DNA of 64,000 bases from Wenjunlia tyrosinilytica (GCF_014646055.1 NZ_BMMS01000009.1:1-64000); one strand, 5' to 3'; counted from the stretch's first letter, positions 7,064 to 16,702 are shown. Numbers and translations are program-made. Notes: generated by a model not told the origin, from the letters alone.

Positions 7064-9361
7064 CTAGCGGGCCGCCGCCGCGCGCCCGCCGGCCCCCGTT
7101 CCCTTGACCGCGTCCAGCGCGTAGACGCATCGGTCCTTGCTGCACGCGTACACGACACCGTCGGCGACCACCGGCGAGCCGGTGATCTCTCCGCCGGTCT
7201 CCAGCTTCCAGCGCAGCTGCCCTCCGGCCGCGTCCACCGTGTACAGGCAGTGGTCCCTGGAACCGAAGTGGACTCTGCCCTCCGCCACCACCGGGGCACC
7301 CACCACCTCGCCCTGGGCGGCGAAGCGCCAGCGTGGGGTGCCAGTGACCGCGTCGAGTGTGTACAGGGCGTTCCCGCTGCCCAGGTGGACCGTGCCCGAG
7401 GCCACCACCACGGGCTCGTTGCCCTGGCGGCTCTCGGTGGCGACCCGCCAGCGGTCGCGGCCGTTGGCGGGGTCGAGGGCGTAGACGGTGCCCAGGTAGT
7501 CGACGGTGTAGACGCCTCCGCCGGAGACGCCGGGACCCGGGACGAAGGTGGGCCGGGTGAACATCACCGCGGGCGCGTCGAACCGCCACCGCTCCCGGCC
7601 GTCGGACGCGTTGAGAGCGAACACCCTGGTGCCCGCGGTCAGGTACACCGTGCCGTCGGCCTCGACCGGGCGGGCCGGAGAGTCCTCGCCGACCGGGAAG
7701 GTCCACCGCTCCCGGCCCGTGTGGGCGTCCACGCAGTGCAGCCGCCCGCCGCCGAACCAGTAGACCGCGCCCGCGGCGGCCAGCGGCCCCGAGTCGGGCG
7801 ATTCGAAGTCCGTCTGCGCTCCCGACTGCTGCCACCGCAGATCGCCGGTCGCGGCGTCACGCACCTGGACACCGCCGCCGCGCACCCCGGTCACCACCGA
7901 GCCGGAGTCCACCTGGAGCGAGTAGACCCACCCGTCCGGCGTGGCCCGCCAGCGGTCGCTGCCGTCGTCGGCGTCGAGCGCGTACAGGCTGGGGCCGTCC
8001 GAGGCGTAGAGCCGCCCCTCGGAGACGGCCATGGTCCAGGCGACGTCGCGGGTGCGGAACTCCCGCCGCCCGGTGGCCACGTCCAGCGCGTGCACCTCGA
8101 AGGAGGACACGTACAGACGGCCCCGGGAGACGATCGGGGTGCCGTAGACGTCGTTGGACATCCGGAAGCGCCACGGGCGCCAGCGCGAGGGCGCGGCGTC
8201 GCCGTTGCGGGCGCGGGCCGAGGGGACGCCCGCCGGGGCCGGAGCCCCCGCCTTGGGGCTGCCGCCCCGGCGCACCCAGTCGGTACCCGCGGCGGGCGCG
8301 GCCGAGCGGTCGTGGCCGGAGGTGGCCCGGGGGCCCGGGCCTATGGCCACCTTGGAACCGGGCAGCCGAACCGGCCCGCCGTGCCCTCGGGTCGCATCGG
8401 GCTCGTTGTCGGGCGGCGGGGGCGGCGGCGCCACGACGGGTTGCGCGGCGGCCTGCTGGAGAGCGGCGGCCCGGCGGCCGCGGCGGGACTCGATCAGCGT
8501 CAGCGCCCGCTCGGGCAGCCACGCCGACGCCTCGCTCTCGTCGTCGCCCGTGGAGAACAGATGGGGGGCGAGCTGCTGCTGAAGGTCCGCGGGGGACGGC
8601 CGGTTCTCCGGCTGCATCTTCAGACAGGACTCGACCAGCGGGCGCAGGTCCCCAGGCAGCCCGGTCAGGTCCGGACCCTCCCGCAGCAGCATGAAGACCG
8701 TCTCGACCGGGTTGGCCCCGTGGTAGGGAGCGTGGCCGGTCGCGGCGAAGACCAGGGTGGAGCCGAGCGAGAAGACATCGCTGGCGCCGGTGACACTGCG
8801 GCTGTCGCGGGCCTGCTCGGGAGACATGTAGGCGGGGGTGCCCACGGCCACGTTGGTCATGGTCAGGCGGGTGTTGGACACACCGCTGGCGATACCGAAG
8901 TCGATGACCCGGGGGCCGTCCTCGACGACCAGGACATTGGAGGGCTTCATGTCGCGGTGGACCAGCCCGGCACCGTGGATGGACTGCAGGGCCTCGGCGA
9001 TGCCCGCGGCGAGCCAGCGCACGGCCTGCACCGGCAGCGGGCCGCACTTGTCCACTATCTCCTCGAGGGAGGGCGCGGGAACGTACGCGGTGGCCAGCCA
9101 CGGCACCGCGGCGCGCGGGTCGGCGTCCACGACGGCCGCCGTGTAGAAGCCGCTGACCGCCCGGGCCGCCTCCACCTCACGGGTGAAGCGGACCCGGAAG
9201 AGCTGGTCCTCCGCGAGCTCCGCCCGCACCGTCTTGATGGCCACGCGCCGCCCCGAGGCCGAGCGCGCGAGATAGACCAGCCCCATGCCGCCGGCGCCGA
9301 GACGGCCCAGCACCTCGAAAGGGCCGATCCGTCTCGGGTCGTGCTGCGTCAGCTGCTCCAC
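7064..9361 (-). CDS. afsK: AfsK-like serine/threonine protein kinase with PQQ-type beta-propeller
   Basis: About 765 residues. The N-terminal Hanks-type kinase has [11 protein letters not shown] (residues 22-32), VAIK (Lys43), HRDMKPSN (135-142) and DFG (154-156). The activation-loop Thr167 in [12 protein letters not shown] lines up with the Thr168 autophosphorylation site reported for S. coelicolor AfsK. After a Pro-rich linker come about seven PQQ/PKD-like propeller repeats, such as [14 protein letters not shown] and [16 protein letters not shown] see no transmembrane helix. AfsK phosphorylates AfsR, which activates afsS; both are near base 1 here. GTG at 9361 is chosen because it gives the AfsK-like start [10 protein letters not shown] and has GGGGAGG upstream; an ATG at 9430 would add 23 residues. 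Confidence 0.88.
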   Translation of the reverse strand: MEQLTQHDPRRIGPFEVLGRLGAGGMGLVYLARSASGRRVAIKTVRAELAEDQLFRVRFTREVEAARAVSGFYTAAVVDADPRAAVPWLATAYVPAPSLEEIVDKCGPLPVQAVRWLAAGIAEALQSIHGAGLVHRDMKPSNVLVVEDGPRVIDFGIASGVSNTRLTMTNVAVGTPAYMSPEQARDSRSVTGASDVFSLGSTLVFAATGHAPYHGANPVETVFMLLREGPDLTGLPGDLRPLVESCLKMQPENRPSPADLQQQLAPHLFSTGDDESEASAWLPERALTLIESRRGRRAAALQQAAAQPVVAPPPPPPDNEPDATRGHGGPVRLPGSKVAIGPGPRATSGHDRSAAPAAGTDWVRRGGSPKAGAPAPAGVPSARARNGDAAPSRWRPWRFRMSNDVYGTPIVSRGRLYVSSFEVHALDVATGRREFRTRDVAWTMAVSEGRLYASDGPSLYALDADDGSDRWRATPDGWVYSLQVDSGSVVTGVRGGGVQVRDAATGDLRWQQSGAQTDFESPDSGPLAAAGAVYWFGGGRLHCVDAHTGRERWTFPVGEDSPARPVEADGTVYLTAGTRVFALNASDGRERWRFDAPAVMFTRPTFVPGPGVSGGGVYTVDYLGTVYALDPANGRDRWRVATESRQGNEPVVVASGTVHLGSGNALYTLDAVTGTPRWRFAAQGEVVGAPVVAEGRVHFGSRDHCLYTVDAAGGQLRWKLETGGEITGSPVVADGVVYACSKDRCVYALDAVKGTGAGGRAAAAR

Positions 9362-9518
9362 TGGTAGTGCCACCTCCCCGTCGGGTCCCCCGTGCAGCGT
9401 CTCACCGCCTACCCATTGGGGGTACGGCATTGATTCTTCCTGTCCGGGGTGCCGGTTGCGAACCCAGGGGGCGTTTTCGCCGTGTCGGCGTCGTTCCGGG
9501 CGAATGCGGCGGACCGGC

Positions 9519-10634
9519 TCAGCGCGGTGGGCAGGCCGGGGCCGGGGCCGGTCCCAGCAGGTCCGCGGCGACGGCTGCGCGGTGGTGGCCCGCGTCGCCC
9601 CACGCGGCCGACAGCGTCCAGGAGCGGCGCATCAGGCGGGCGAGGCCGTGCTCCTCGGTGTAGCCGATCGCGCCGTGGACCTGCAGGCAGGAGCGGGCGG
9701 CCCGCTCGGCGGCGTCCGAGGCGAAGACCTTGGCCATGGAGGCGTCCCTGGCCCACGAGGGGAGGCCCCGGTCGAACGAATGAGCGGCTCGCAGCACCAC
9801 CGGCCGGGCGAACTCGATCGCCATGAGCACATCCGCCAGGTGGTGCTTGACCGCCTGGAAGGAGCCGACGGGGCGGCCGAACTGCTCACGGGCGCCGGTG
9901 TGCGCCACGGCCAGCTCGAGCATGCGCAGGGCGGCTCCGAGGAGCTCGGCGGCGGCCCCGAGCGCCGCGAGGAGGGCCGCGCGCTCCACCGCCGGTCCGC
10001 ACGCGGGGGCGAGCGGCGCGCGGCCGCTCGGCAGCTCGATCCTGGCCGGAGGGCGGCCGGGGTCCACCCCCGGAACGGGGACCGCGTGGCCGCTTTCGAG
10101 CGCGTACAGCTCGCCGCCCTGCCCCACGAGGACCAGATCCGCCTCCGCCCCGCCCACGGCGAAGGGCTCCGGCGGCAGCACCAACGCCAGGCGGGCCTCG
10201 CCCGCGGCGAAGCGGGGCAGCCAGTGGGCGGCCTGCGGTGAGTCGGGGGCGGCGTCGGCGAGGAGCCGGGCGGCGACCGTGTTCTCGAGCAGGGGCTCGG
10301 GCAGGCAGGCCCGGCCGGTCTCCTCCAGCACCGCGACCAGCTCCTCGGCGCCGAGGCCGAGCCCTCCGTACCGCTCGGGGACCGTGAGGGCGGGGGCGCC
10401 GACGTCGGCCAGCGCCCGCCAGGGCCCATCGGCGGCGCCGGGCTCGCCCGCCCCGGGCCCGTCGGCGGCGCCGGGCTCGCCTTCCCATGACTTACCGGTC
10501 CATGACTTGCCCGCCCATGACTTGCCCGCCCATGACTTGCCGGCCCATGACTTGCCGGCGGCGCCCGGCCCGGCGAGCAGGTCGCGCACGGTCCGCCGGA
10601 ACTCCTCCTGCTCGGGCGTGGGTGCGAATCTCAT
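9519..10634 (-). CDS. Acyl-CoA dehydrogenase, FadE31/FadE30-partner type, with internal repeat expansion
   Basis: A 371-residue acyl-CoA dehydrogenase with an N-terminal helical domain, the middle part [18 protein letters not shown] and the C-terminal block [20 protein letters not shown], then [15 protein letters not shown]. Residues about 27-75 are replaced by repeats: five copies of a GKSW-(A/T/E)-G pentapeptide, then two copies of [11 protein letters not shown]. This insertion falls in a surface loop of the N-terminal domain and is encoded by perfect 15-bp and 33-bp repeats. It overlaps the next upstream gene by ATGA, typical of the paired alpha2-beta2 dehydrogenases of steroid degradation. 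The exact paralogue (fadE31, 32 or 33) cannot be assigned by eye. Confidence 0.75.
   Translation of the reverse strand: MRFAPTPEQEEFRRTVRDLLAGPGAAGKSWAGKSWAGKSWAGKSWTGKSWEGEPGAADGPGAGEPGAADGPWRALADVGAPALTVPERYGGLGLGAEELVAVLEETGRACLPEPLLENTVAARLLADAAPDSPQAAHWLPRFAAGEARLALVLPPEPFAVGGAEADLVLVGQGGELYALESGHAVPVPGVDPGRPPARIELPSGRAPLAPACGPAVERAALLAALGAAAELLGAALRMLELAVAHTGAREQFGRPVGSFQAVKHHLADVLMAIEFARPVVLRAAHSFDRGLPSWARDASMAKVFASDAAERAARSCLQVHGAIGYTEEHGLARLMRRSWTLSAAWGDAGHHRAAVAADLLGPAPAPACPPR
10428..10482. repeat. 33-bp tandem repeat inside acyl-CoA dehydrogenase gene
   Basis: Two near-identical copies carrying TCGGCGGCGCCGGGCTCGCC, in frame, encode [11 protein letters not shown] twice. They sit next to the 15-bp repeat array. 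Confidence 0.7.
10485..10559. repeat. Five copies of a 15-bp minisatellite in frame
   Basis: CCATGACTT recurs at 10485, 10500, 10515, 10530 and 10545, exactly 15 bp apart. On the minus strand each unit encodes a GKSW-(A/T/E)-type pentapeptide of the dehydrogenase. Copies differ only at a few third positions. Confidence 0.9.
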
Positions 10635-11791
10635 GGTCGAGGCTCCCTGGGCAGGCCGAGCAGGCGCTCCGCGATCACATTGCGCTGGATCTCATTGGTC
10701 CCCGCGTAGATCGGGCCCGCGAGGGCGAAGACATAGCCGTCGAGCCAGGGGCCGGGCAGGTGGGCGTGGGGGCCGAGCAGGCGCAGCGCGGTGGTGTGCA
10801 GGTCGAGGTCGAGCTCGGACCAGAACACCTTGTTGAGGCTGGACTCGGCGCCGGTCGTCCCGCCGTCCTCGAGCCCGGTGACGGCCCGGAAGGTGTAGAG
10901 CCGGTACGCCTCGGCCCGCATCCACGCGTCCACCACGGCGTCGCGGTGGTCGTGCGGCCGACCGCCGCCGGGAACGGTTCCTTCGCACACGCCCTGGTAG
11001 AGGCCGAGCAGGCGGTCGGCGGCGGCGAGGAACCGGCCGGGTGAGCGGAGGCTGAGCCCGCGTTCGCTGCCGGTGGTGGACATCGCCACCGCCCAGCCCT
11101 GCCCCACCGCCCCCACGACGTCCTCGTCGGGCACGAACACCTCGTCGAGGAACACCTCGGCGAACCCCGTCCCCCCGCCGAGCTGCCGAATCGGCCGGAC
11201 GGTCATCCCCGGCGCCGCGAGATCGACCATGAAGTAGGTCAGCCCGTGATGCCGCCGCGCCCGCGGATCGGTGCGGAACAGACCGAACATGCGGTCCCCG
11301 AACGCGGCCCGGGTGCTCCAGGTCTTCTGCCCGGAAAGCAACCACCCGCCGTCGGCGCGCTCCGCGCGCGAGCGCAGTGCGGCCAGGTCGGATCCGGCTT
11401 CAGGTTCCGACCAGCCCTGCACCCACACCTGCTCGCCCGAGGCCATGGGGGGCAGGACGCGGCGGCGCTGTTCGGGGGTGCCGTACTCGAAGACGGTGGG
11501 GGCGAAGAGGAAGATGCCGTTCTGGGTCACCCGGGCAGGGGCATCCGCGCGGTGGTACTCCTCCTCGAAGATCAGCCACTCGGTGAGGGAGGCCCCGCGC
11601 CCCCCGTACTCCTCGGGCCAGCTCACCACCGCCCACCCGGCCTCGTGGAGCCCGCGCTCCCACTCCCGGTGCCGGGCGAAGCCCTCGGCGGTGTCCATGG
11701 AGGGAAGCGGTTCCGGGGGCACATGGGCCGCGAGCCAGGCCCGTATCTCGTCGCGGAAGCGCCGTTCGGACGCGCTGTAGGCCAGGTCCAT
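10631..11791 (-). CDS. fadE30: FadE30-like acyl-CoA dehydrogenase
   Basis: A full-length acyl-CoA dehydrogenase of 386 residues. It has SWPEEYGGRGASLTEW, the FAD/substrate motif VQGWSEPEAGSDLAALRS (about 125-142), the sheet-domain stretch GQKTWSTRAAFGDRMF, and the C-terminal YAGTNEIQRNVIAERLLGLPR. In mycobacteria FadE30 introduces the first double bond into the propionate side chain of HIP-CoA. It is first in a two-gene operon with the repeat-containing dehydrogenase. The operator at 11806 begins 15 bp upstream of its ATG, leaving almost no room for a leader, so the mRNA may be leaderless. FadE28-34 type paralogues remain possible. Confidence 0.72.
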   Translation of the reverse strand: MDLAYSASERRFRDEIRAWLAAHVPPEPLPSMDTAEGFARHREWERGLHEAGWAVVSWPEEYGGRGASLTEWLIFEEEYHRADAPARVTQNGIFLFAPTVFEYGTPEQRRRVLPPMASGEQVWVQGWSEPEAGSDLAALRSRAERADGGWLLSGQKTWSTRAAFGDRMFGLFRTDPRARRHHGLTYFMVDLAAPGMTVRPIRQLGGGTGFAEVFLDEVFVPDEDVVGAVGQGWAVAMSTTGSERGLSLRSPGRFLAAADRLLGLYQGVCEGTVPGGGRPHDHRDAVVDAWMRAEAYRLYTFRAVTGLEDGGTTGAESSLNKVFWSELDLDLHTTALRLLGPHAHLPGPWLDGYVFALAGPIYAGTNEIQRNVIAERLLGLPREPRP

Positions 11792-11805
11792 GGAGTCACC
11801 CTAAA

Positions 11806-11820
11806 CTGACACTGCGTCAG
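11806..11820. promoter_or_regulatory. CTGAC-N5-GTCAG operator, site 3
   Basis: CTGAC-ACTGC-GTCAG, perfect arms, in the divergent region between fadE30 (minus) and fadA6 (plus). Confidence 0.75.
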
Positions 11821-11895
11821 ATTGAATGGCCGGGTGCACACTGAAGACGCACACCTACTTGCCGGTAACGCGGAAACGAGGGGCAGGAACCCACC

Positions 11896-13047
11896 ATGGG
11901 CGAGGCGTACATCGTCGAAGCGGTACGCACCCCGGTCGGCCGCCGCAAGGGCTCCCTTGCGGCCGTCCACCCGGCCGACCTGGGCGCGCACGTGCTGACC
12001 GCCCTCGTCGAGCGCTGCGGGGTCGACCCGGGCGCCGTCGAGGACGTCGTCTTCGGCTGTCTGGACACCATCGGCGGCCAGGCCGGGGACATCGCCCGCA
12101 CGTGCTGGCTCGCCGCCGGGCTCCCCGAGCACGTCCCCGGCGTCACCCTCGACCGCCAGTGCGGCTCGTCGCAGCAGGCCGTGCACTTCGCGGCGCAGGG
12201 CGTGCTGAGCGGCACCCAGGACCTCGTCGTGGCCGGCGGCGTGCAGAACATGACACGGATCCCCATCGCCGCCGCCATGGCCGCGGGCCAGGAGTACGGC
12301 TTCGAGGACCCCTACTCGGGCTCCGTCGGCTGGCGCAAGCGCTACGGCGACCAGCCGGTGAGCCAGTACCACGGGGCCGAGCTGATCGCCCGGCACTGGG
12401 ACATCGGCCGGGAGGACATGGAGCGGTTCGCCCTGGCCAGCCACCGGAAGGCGCTGCACGCGATCGACAGCGGCTGGTTCGACAAGGAGATCGCTCCCCT
12501 GCCCGAGCTGGCCGTGGACGAGGGACCGCGCCGGGACACCACGCTGGAGAAGATGGCCGGGCTGAAGACGCTGGCCCCGGGCGGGCGGCTGACCGCGGCC
12601 CTGTCCTCGCAGATCTCGGACGGCGCCTCGGCGATGCTGATCGCCTCCGAGCGAGCCGTGGCCGAGCACGGGCTGACCCCGCGCGCCCGGATCCACCACA
12701 TGAGCGTGCGCGGCTCCGACCCGATCATGATGCTGACCGCGCCCATCCCCGCCACGGAGCACGCGCTGGCGAGGACCGGGATGTCGATCGGCGACTTCGA
12801 CGCCATCGAGATCAACGAGGCGTTCGCCTGCGTGGTCCTGGCCTGGCTGAAGGAGACCGGCGCGGACCCGGCGAAGGTCAACCCCTGCGGGGGCGCCATC
12901 GCCCTGGGCCACCCTCTCGGCGCCACCGGCACCAAGCTGATGACCACGCTGCTGCACCAGCTGGAGCGCACGGGCGGCCGCTGGGGCCTGCAGACGATGT
13001 GCGAGGGCGGCGGCCAGGCGAATGTGACGATCATCGAGCGGCTGTGA
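11896..13047 (+). CDS. fadA6: FadA6-like acetyl-CoA C-acyltransferase (thiolase)
   Basis: A canonical 383-residue thiolase. Nucleophilic Cys89 is in DRQCGSSQQAVHF, the His motif is NPCGGAIALGHPLGATGTK near residue 340, and the second Cys is in TMCEGGGQANV. FadA6 of mycobacteria carries out the final thiolysis after ring C opening in the HIP pathway. The neighbouring fadE30, ipdABC and echA20 genes support that role, although other beta-ketoacyl-CoA thiolases share the same motifs. Its ribosome site (GAGGGGCAGGAA) is visible. It is transcribed alone from operator site 3 and ends at a perfect hairpin. Confidence 0.8.
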   Translation: MGEAYIVEAVRTPVGRRKGSLAAVHPADLGAHVLTALVERCGVDPGAVEDVVFGCLDTIGGQAGDIARTCWLAAGLPEHVPGVTLDRQCGSSQQAVHFAAQGVLSGTQDLVVAGGVQNMTRIPIAAAMAAGQEYGFEDPYSGSVGWRKRYGDQPVSQYHGAELIARHWDIGREDMERFALASHRKALHAIDSGWFDKEIAPLPELAVDEGPRRDTTLEKMAGLKTLAPGGRLTAALSSQISDGASAMLIASERAVAEHGLTPRARIHHMSVRGSDPIMMLTAPIPATEHALARTGMSIGDFDAIEINEAFACVVLAWLKETGADPAKVNPCGGAIALGHPLGATGTKLMTTLLHQLERTGGRWGLQTMCEGGGQANVTIIERL

Positions 13048-13059
13048 CCGCACACGACT

Positions 13060-13093
13060 CCACCGGCCCCGGGGGTGCGCCCGGGGCCGGTGG
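13060..13093. terminator. Terminator between convergent fadA6 and VOC gene
   Basis: CCACCGGCCCCGGG (13060-13073), loop GGTGCG, CCCGGGGCCGGTGG (13080-13093): a perfect 14-bp stem placed 12 bases after the fadA6 stop. Confidence 0.85.
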
Positions 13094-13151
13094 TCAGCCA
13101 TCGGCGCTGCCCGCCGGCAGGTCCGGTTCCGGCGACCGGCAGGCGCGGCCA

Positions 13152-13940
13152 CTACATCGGCGGTTCGCCCTCGGTCGTGCTGGGGTCGATCACCGCGAAC
13201 ACGGCGCCCTGCTGGTCGCCGACGACCGCCATCCGGCCGAACGGCGTGGTGCGCGCGGCGGTGCGCACCTGGCCGCCGAGCTTGCGGACCTTGTCCACGG
13301 CGTCGTCGCAGTCGTCGACCGCGAAGTAGACGAGGGCGTGCGACGGCACCTCGGCCGGGATGGTCTCGTCCATCTTGTAGCGGCCTGCCACGGGCTTGCC
13401 GCCGGCCTCCAGGACGAGGTAGTCGAACTCCTTGCCCTCACCGATCTGCCGCGTCTGGAGCGGGTAGACGGCCGGGTAGAACGAGTCGACGCCCCCGGTC
13501 TCCCGGACCATGAACTCGACCCAGGCGAACGATCCCGGCTCGCCGATCTTCTGGAAGCCCTTGTGGGTCCCGGCCTCCCAGACACCGAAGACCACACCGC
13601 CGGGATCCTGCGCGATCAGCATCTTGCCGAACTCGCCGACCTCCATGGGGCCCATCATCACCTGGCCGCCGTTGACCGTGATCTTCTCGGCCGTGGCGGA
13701 GACGTCGGGCGAGGCCAGGTAGACGGTCCAGGCGGGAGGGGTGCCCTCCATACCCGGCATGGTCGGGGAGACCCCCGCGACGTTCTTGCCGTCCGAGAAC
13801 GCCTGCGTGTAATTGCCGTACTCGGGCGAGCCCGCCTCGAAGGTCCAGCCGAGGAGTTCGCCGTAGAAGCGCTTGCCCGCTTCCAGATCGGGGAACATCG
13901 CGTCCACCCAACAGGGTGCGCCTTCAGGGAAGTCGGCCAT
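13152..13940 (-). CDS. VOC-family (glyoxalase/dioxygenase fold) protein with two modules
   Basis: A 262-residue protein with two tandem VOC half-domains. The first starts CWVDAMFPDLEAGKRFYGEL and ends MLIAQDPGGVVFGVWE; the second starts FAWVEFMVRETGG and ends MAVVGDQQGAVFAVIDP. Two-module proteins of this type (the hydroxylase or resistance-like '27-kDa antigen' group) are abundant in Streptomyces and usually uncharacterised. Typical metal ligands are not clearly conserved. No palindrome precedes it, and it sits between fadA6 and ipdC as a separate unit. A link to steroid breakdown is not shown. Confidence 0.65.
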   Translation of the reverse strand: MADFPEGAPCWVDAMFPDLEAGKRFYGELLGWTFEAGSPEYGNYTQAFSDGKNVAGVSPTMPGMEGTPPAWTVYLASPDVSATAEKITVNGGQVMMGPMEVGEFGKMLIAQDPGGVVFGVWEAGTHKGFQKIGEPGSFAWVEFMVRETGGVDSFYPAVYPLQTRQIGEGKEFDYLVLEAGGKPVAGRYKMDETIPAEVPSHALVYFAVDDCDDAVDKVRKLGGQVRTAARTTPFGRMAVVGDQQGAVFAVIDPSTTEGEPPM

Positions 13941-14029
13941 GGTCCGCTTCTTCCTGCTTGAGGGGATGTCTTGTTTCGCACGCTAGTGGCAGATCGGGCA
14001 TCCCGCTCGGAGAGGATTCGAACATATGG

Positions 14030-15097
14030 TCAATTCTTCGATGCCGCCAGGCCCTCCAGCACCCCCTCCGCCTCGGCGACGATCCGGGCCAGCAGCTCCG
14101 CGCACGACGGCATGTCCTCGATCACTCCGGTGACCTGCCCCGACGCCATCACCCCCAGGTCCGCGCGGCCGTCGACCATGGCGGCGCGCAGCAGCATCGG
14201 CGTATTCGCCGCCATGAGCACTTGCGGCCAGGTGAGTGAACGCGTGCGCCGCATCGCCCGTCCCTCGCGCAGCATCGCCCGCAGCGGCGTCCCCGACAGG
14301 CGGGCGAAGCGCAGTGCGTTGCGGACCGCCCTCGGGTAGCGGGCGAGGGCGCCACCGCGCTCCAGCGAGGAGACGAAAGGGGTGGCCAGGACCCGGTGGG
14401 CGACGCCGTCCACCTCGCGCGTCACGACCGTTCCGGTGACCTCCGCCGCCAGGTAGCGCTCCCGCACGGCCGGGGGCACCGGGGAGTCGCTGGTCAGCAG
14501 GAAGCGGGTGCCCATGGCGATCCCGTCCGCCCCGTACGCCAGCGCCGCCACCAGCCCGCGGCCGTCGAAGAACCCCCCGGCGGCGACCACGCACACCCCG
14601 CTGCCGCGCAGGGCGTCCACCACCTGCGGCAGCAGGAGCGTCGTCGGCACCGCCCCCGTGTGGCCGCCGCCTTCCCCGCCCTGCACCACGACCGCGTCCA
14701 CCCCCCAGGCGGCCACCTTCTCGGCGTGGCGCCTGGCGCCTACGGAGGGCATCACGAGCATGCCGTGGCCATGGGCGCGCTCGGTGAGCTCCCTGGTGGG
14801 CGCCTGGGCGAACGAGGCCACACGGACGCCCTCGCGCGCCATCAGGTCGATGCGGCGGGCGGCGTCGGGTGCGTCGGCGCGCACATTGACGCCGAACGGG
14901 CGATCGGTGGCCGCCCGCACCTCGGCGACGGCGCGGACCAGTTCCTCGTACGACAGCGTCGCCGACGCCAGGATGCCCAGCCCCCCGGCCTCGGCGGTGG
15001 CGGCGACCAGGGCCGGAAGGGCGACGTAGCCCATCCCGGTCTGGACGACGGGATGCTCGACGCCGGCCAGCCGGGTCAGCGCGGTCTCGATGCTCAT
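14030..15097 (-). CDS. ipdC: IpdC-like flavin-dependent reductase (nitronate monooxygenase/2-NPD fold)
   Basis: A 355-residue TIM-barrel flavoprotein with PVVQTGMGYVALPALVAATA at the start, QGGEGGGHTGAVPTTLLLP around residue 180, VVAAGGFFDGRGLVAALAYG and GIAMGTRFLLTSDS for FMN phosphate binding. IpdC (Rv3553 family) acts in the HIP pathway on the ring C/D acyl-CoA after IpdF. It is last in the operon echA20-ipdA-ipdB-ipdC, with the ATG four bases after the ipdB stop, which supports the name over a generic nitronate monooxygenase. A longer reading frame to 15202 overlaps ipdB and is rejected. Confidence 0.85.
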   Translation of the reverse strand: MSIETALTRLAGVEHPVVQTGMGYVALPALVAATAEAGGLGILASATLSYEELVRAVAEVRAATDRPFGVNVRADAPDAARRIDLMAREGVRVASFAQAPTRELTERAHGHGMLVMPSVGARRHAEKVAAWGVDAVVVQGGEGGGHTGAVPTTLLLPQVVDALRGSGVCVVAAGGFFDGRGLVAALAYGADGIAMGTRFLLTSDSPVPPAVRERYLAAEVTGTVVTREVDGVAHRVLATPFVSSLERGGALARYPRAVRNALRFARLSGTPLRAMLREGRAMRRTRSLTWPQVLMAANTPMLLRAAMVDGRADLGVMASGQVTGVIEDMPSCAELLARIVAEAEGVLEGLAASKN

Positions 15098-15101
15098 GCG
15101 C

Positions 15102-15893
15102 TCATCCCCCCGGCACCTCCGCCTCGCGGGCCCCGGCAGGGTCGAGGACGTCGCGCAGGATGCGCAGCGCCTCCGGGTCCGGTGCGGGGGTGGTGGGCAC
15201 ATCGCCGGGAACGGTGAGCTCGAAGCCCGTCGCCTCCACCACCTGGTCGACGGTCACACCGGGGTGGACGGAGGCCAGACGCATCCGGGGCACGCCACCG
15301 CCGCAGCCCACGCCGCCGCAGCCCCCACCGCCGTCCCCTGCCATGGGCCCGGCAGGCGCGAAGTCCAGCACGGCGAGATCGGTTACGACCCGGCGGATCT
15401 CGTGGAAGCGGGCCGCGTACCCCGCGGACGCCGCCCGGTCGTAGCCGATGCCGCAGACCAGGTCCACCCGCGGGGTCAGCACCCGGGGCGCGTGCCGGGG
15501 GATCCAGTAGCTGGTGGTGTGGTTGACGGTGTTGCCCGGCGCTCCCCGGGCGCCCAGCAACTGCCGCTTGGGGCGCTCCCAGGGGCCGATGCAGGAGATA
15601 TTTGCGTTGCCGTGGGCGTCGATCTGGACCGGGCCCATCATCACGTGGCGGCGACCGGAGGCGAGCAGGTCGAGGACCGCCCGGTACGGCAGCCAGCCCT
15701 CGACGGCCTGCTCGGCGTCGACCAGGTAGGCCTGCCCGTCACTGATCACCAGGTCGGGCTCGAACGTGGCCCTGGCCAGCCGCGCCCCGAGGGACGGCAC
15801 CAGGCCCCCCATGGCACCGGCCAGGATCTCCCCGTCCCCCCGGAACGCCTCGGCGCAGGCGGCCACACACACCTCGGCACGGGTCGCGGTCAC
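15102..15893 (-). CDS. ipdB: IpdB-like CoA-transferase-fold beta subunit (COCHEA-CoA hydrolase)
   Basis: A 263-residue beta subunit of the class I CoA-transferase fold, with GGLVPSLGARLARATFEPDLVIS and ASGRRHVMMGPVQIDAHGNAN. Heteromeric IpdAB is a hydrolase that opens ring C of the steroid nucleus rather than a CoA transferase. The GTG start at 15893 overlaps the ipdA stop (GTGA). A Gly/Cys-rich insertion (GDGGGGCGGVGCGGG, about residues 190-205) encoded by repeats is not expected in the family. The order ipdA-ipdB-ipdC matches the mycobacterial KstR2 regulon. Confidence 0.85.
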   Translation of the reverse strand: MTATRAEVCVAACAEAFRGDGEILAGAMGGLVPSLGARLARATFEPDLVISDGQAYLVDAEQAVEGWLPYRAVLDLLASGRRHVMMGPVQIDAHGNANISCIGPWERPKRQLLGARGAPGNTVNHTTSYWIPRHAPRVLTPRVDLVCGIGYDRAASAGYAARFHEIRRVVTDLAVLDFAPAGPMAGDGGGGCGGVGCGGGVPRMRLASVHPGVTVDQVVEATGFELTVPGDVPTTPAPDPEALRILRDVLDPAGAREAEVPGG

Positions 15894-16702
15894 CGTGGCT
15901 CCGCCTCTCGGGACGCCAGGAAAGTTTCCACAGGCTGTGGATCGCGCACGTAGGCGGCCAGGTACTCGAGATCGCGGCCGTAGTCGGGGCGGCACTCGGT
16001 GAAGTGCGCTCCCCCGGGGGCCTCGACCACGCCATGCGTCATGTACCGGTGGATGACGAGCGCGTGCACGCATCCAGCCTGTTTGAGCAGCTCCCCGGTC
16101 GGCACGATCCGCTCGGTGGAGACATAGGCGCGGTCGGCCGCCTGGCAGAACAGGTCGTCGAAGAACTGGTCGGGGCCGGTGAGGGCGGCGTTCCCGGCGG
16201 CGTCGGCGAGGTTGGTGTGCACCAGCGCCGCGTCCAGCCGCAGCGGCTTGGCCGCCACCACCTCGTCACCGCTGCCGTAGGGGTCGGCGACAGTCCTCAG
16301 GGAGGGGTTGATCCGCAGGATGTCCGAGCCGATCCCGGCACGCACGGGCATGAACGGCAGCCGTAGCGCGGCGGCCCGCAGCCCGGCCAGGAACATCCCC
16401 TCGTCGAGTTCGACCGCCTCGACCGTCCCGGACTCGCGGGCCGCCCGGAAGTGCGGCTCCAGGGGGTGGTCGTCGAGGGAGACGAAGCCGTGGACGACCC
16501 TCCTGGCCTGCCCGGACGCGCACAGCAGGCCGACGTCGGGGCCACCGTAGGAGACGACGGTCAGATCCTTCAGCGACGAGCGCAGGACGGCCCGGACCAG
16601 TGCCATCGGCTTGCGCCGCAGCCCCCAGCCGCCGATCCCCACGGTCATCCCGTCCTCGAGGCGGGCGACCACCTCGTCGGCGGTCATCGTCTTGTCAGCC
16701 AC
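15890..16702 (-). CDS. ipdA: IpdA-like CoA-transferase-fold alpha subunit
   Basis: A 270-residue alpha subunit: MTADEVVARLEDGMTVGIGG near the N-terminus, VELDEGMFLAGLRAAALRLPF around residue 105 (containing the acidic residue that lines the active site in the family), and DAALVHTNLADAAGNA. It pairs with IpdB to hydrolyse the ring C ketone of COCHEA-CoA. GTG at 16702 overlaps the 3' end of echA20, and GGAGGGGG lies 7 bases upstream within echA20, so the two are translationally coupled. An Arg/Gly-rich upstream extension is just the opposite reading of the echA20 tail. Confidence 0.85.
   Translation of the reverse strand: MADKTMTADEVVARLEDGMTVGIGGWGLRRKPMALVRAVLRSSLKDLTVVSYGGPDVGLLCASGQARRVVHGFVSLDDHPLEPHFRAARESGTVEAVELDEGMFLAGLRAAALRLPFMPVRAGIGSDILRINPSLRTVADPYGSGDEVVAAKPLRLDAALVHTNLADAAGNAALTGPDQFFDDLFCQAADRAYVSTERIVPTGELLKQAGCVHALVIHRYMTHGVVEAPGGAHFTECRPDYGRDLEYLAAYVRDPQPVETFLASREAEPR

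Noticed and set aside
10485-10559. CRISPR-like array
   Set aside because: Contiguous 15-bp units in frame with no spacers; it is a coding minisatellite.
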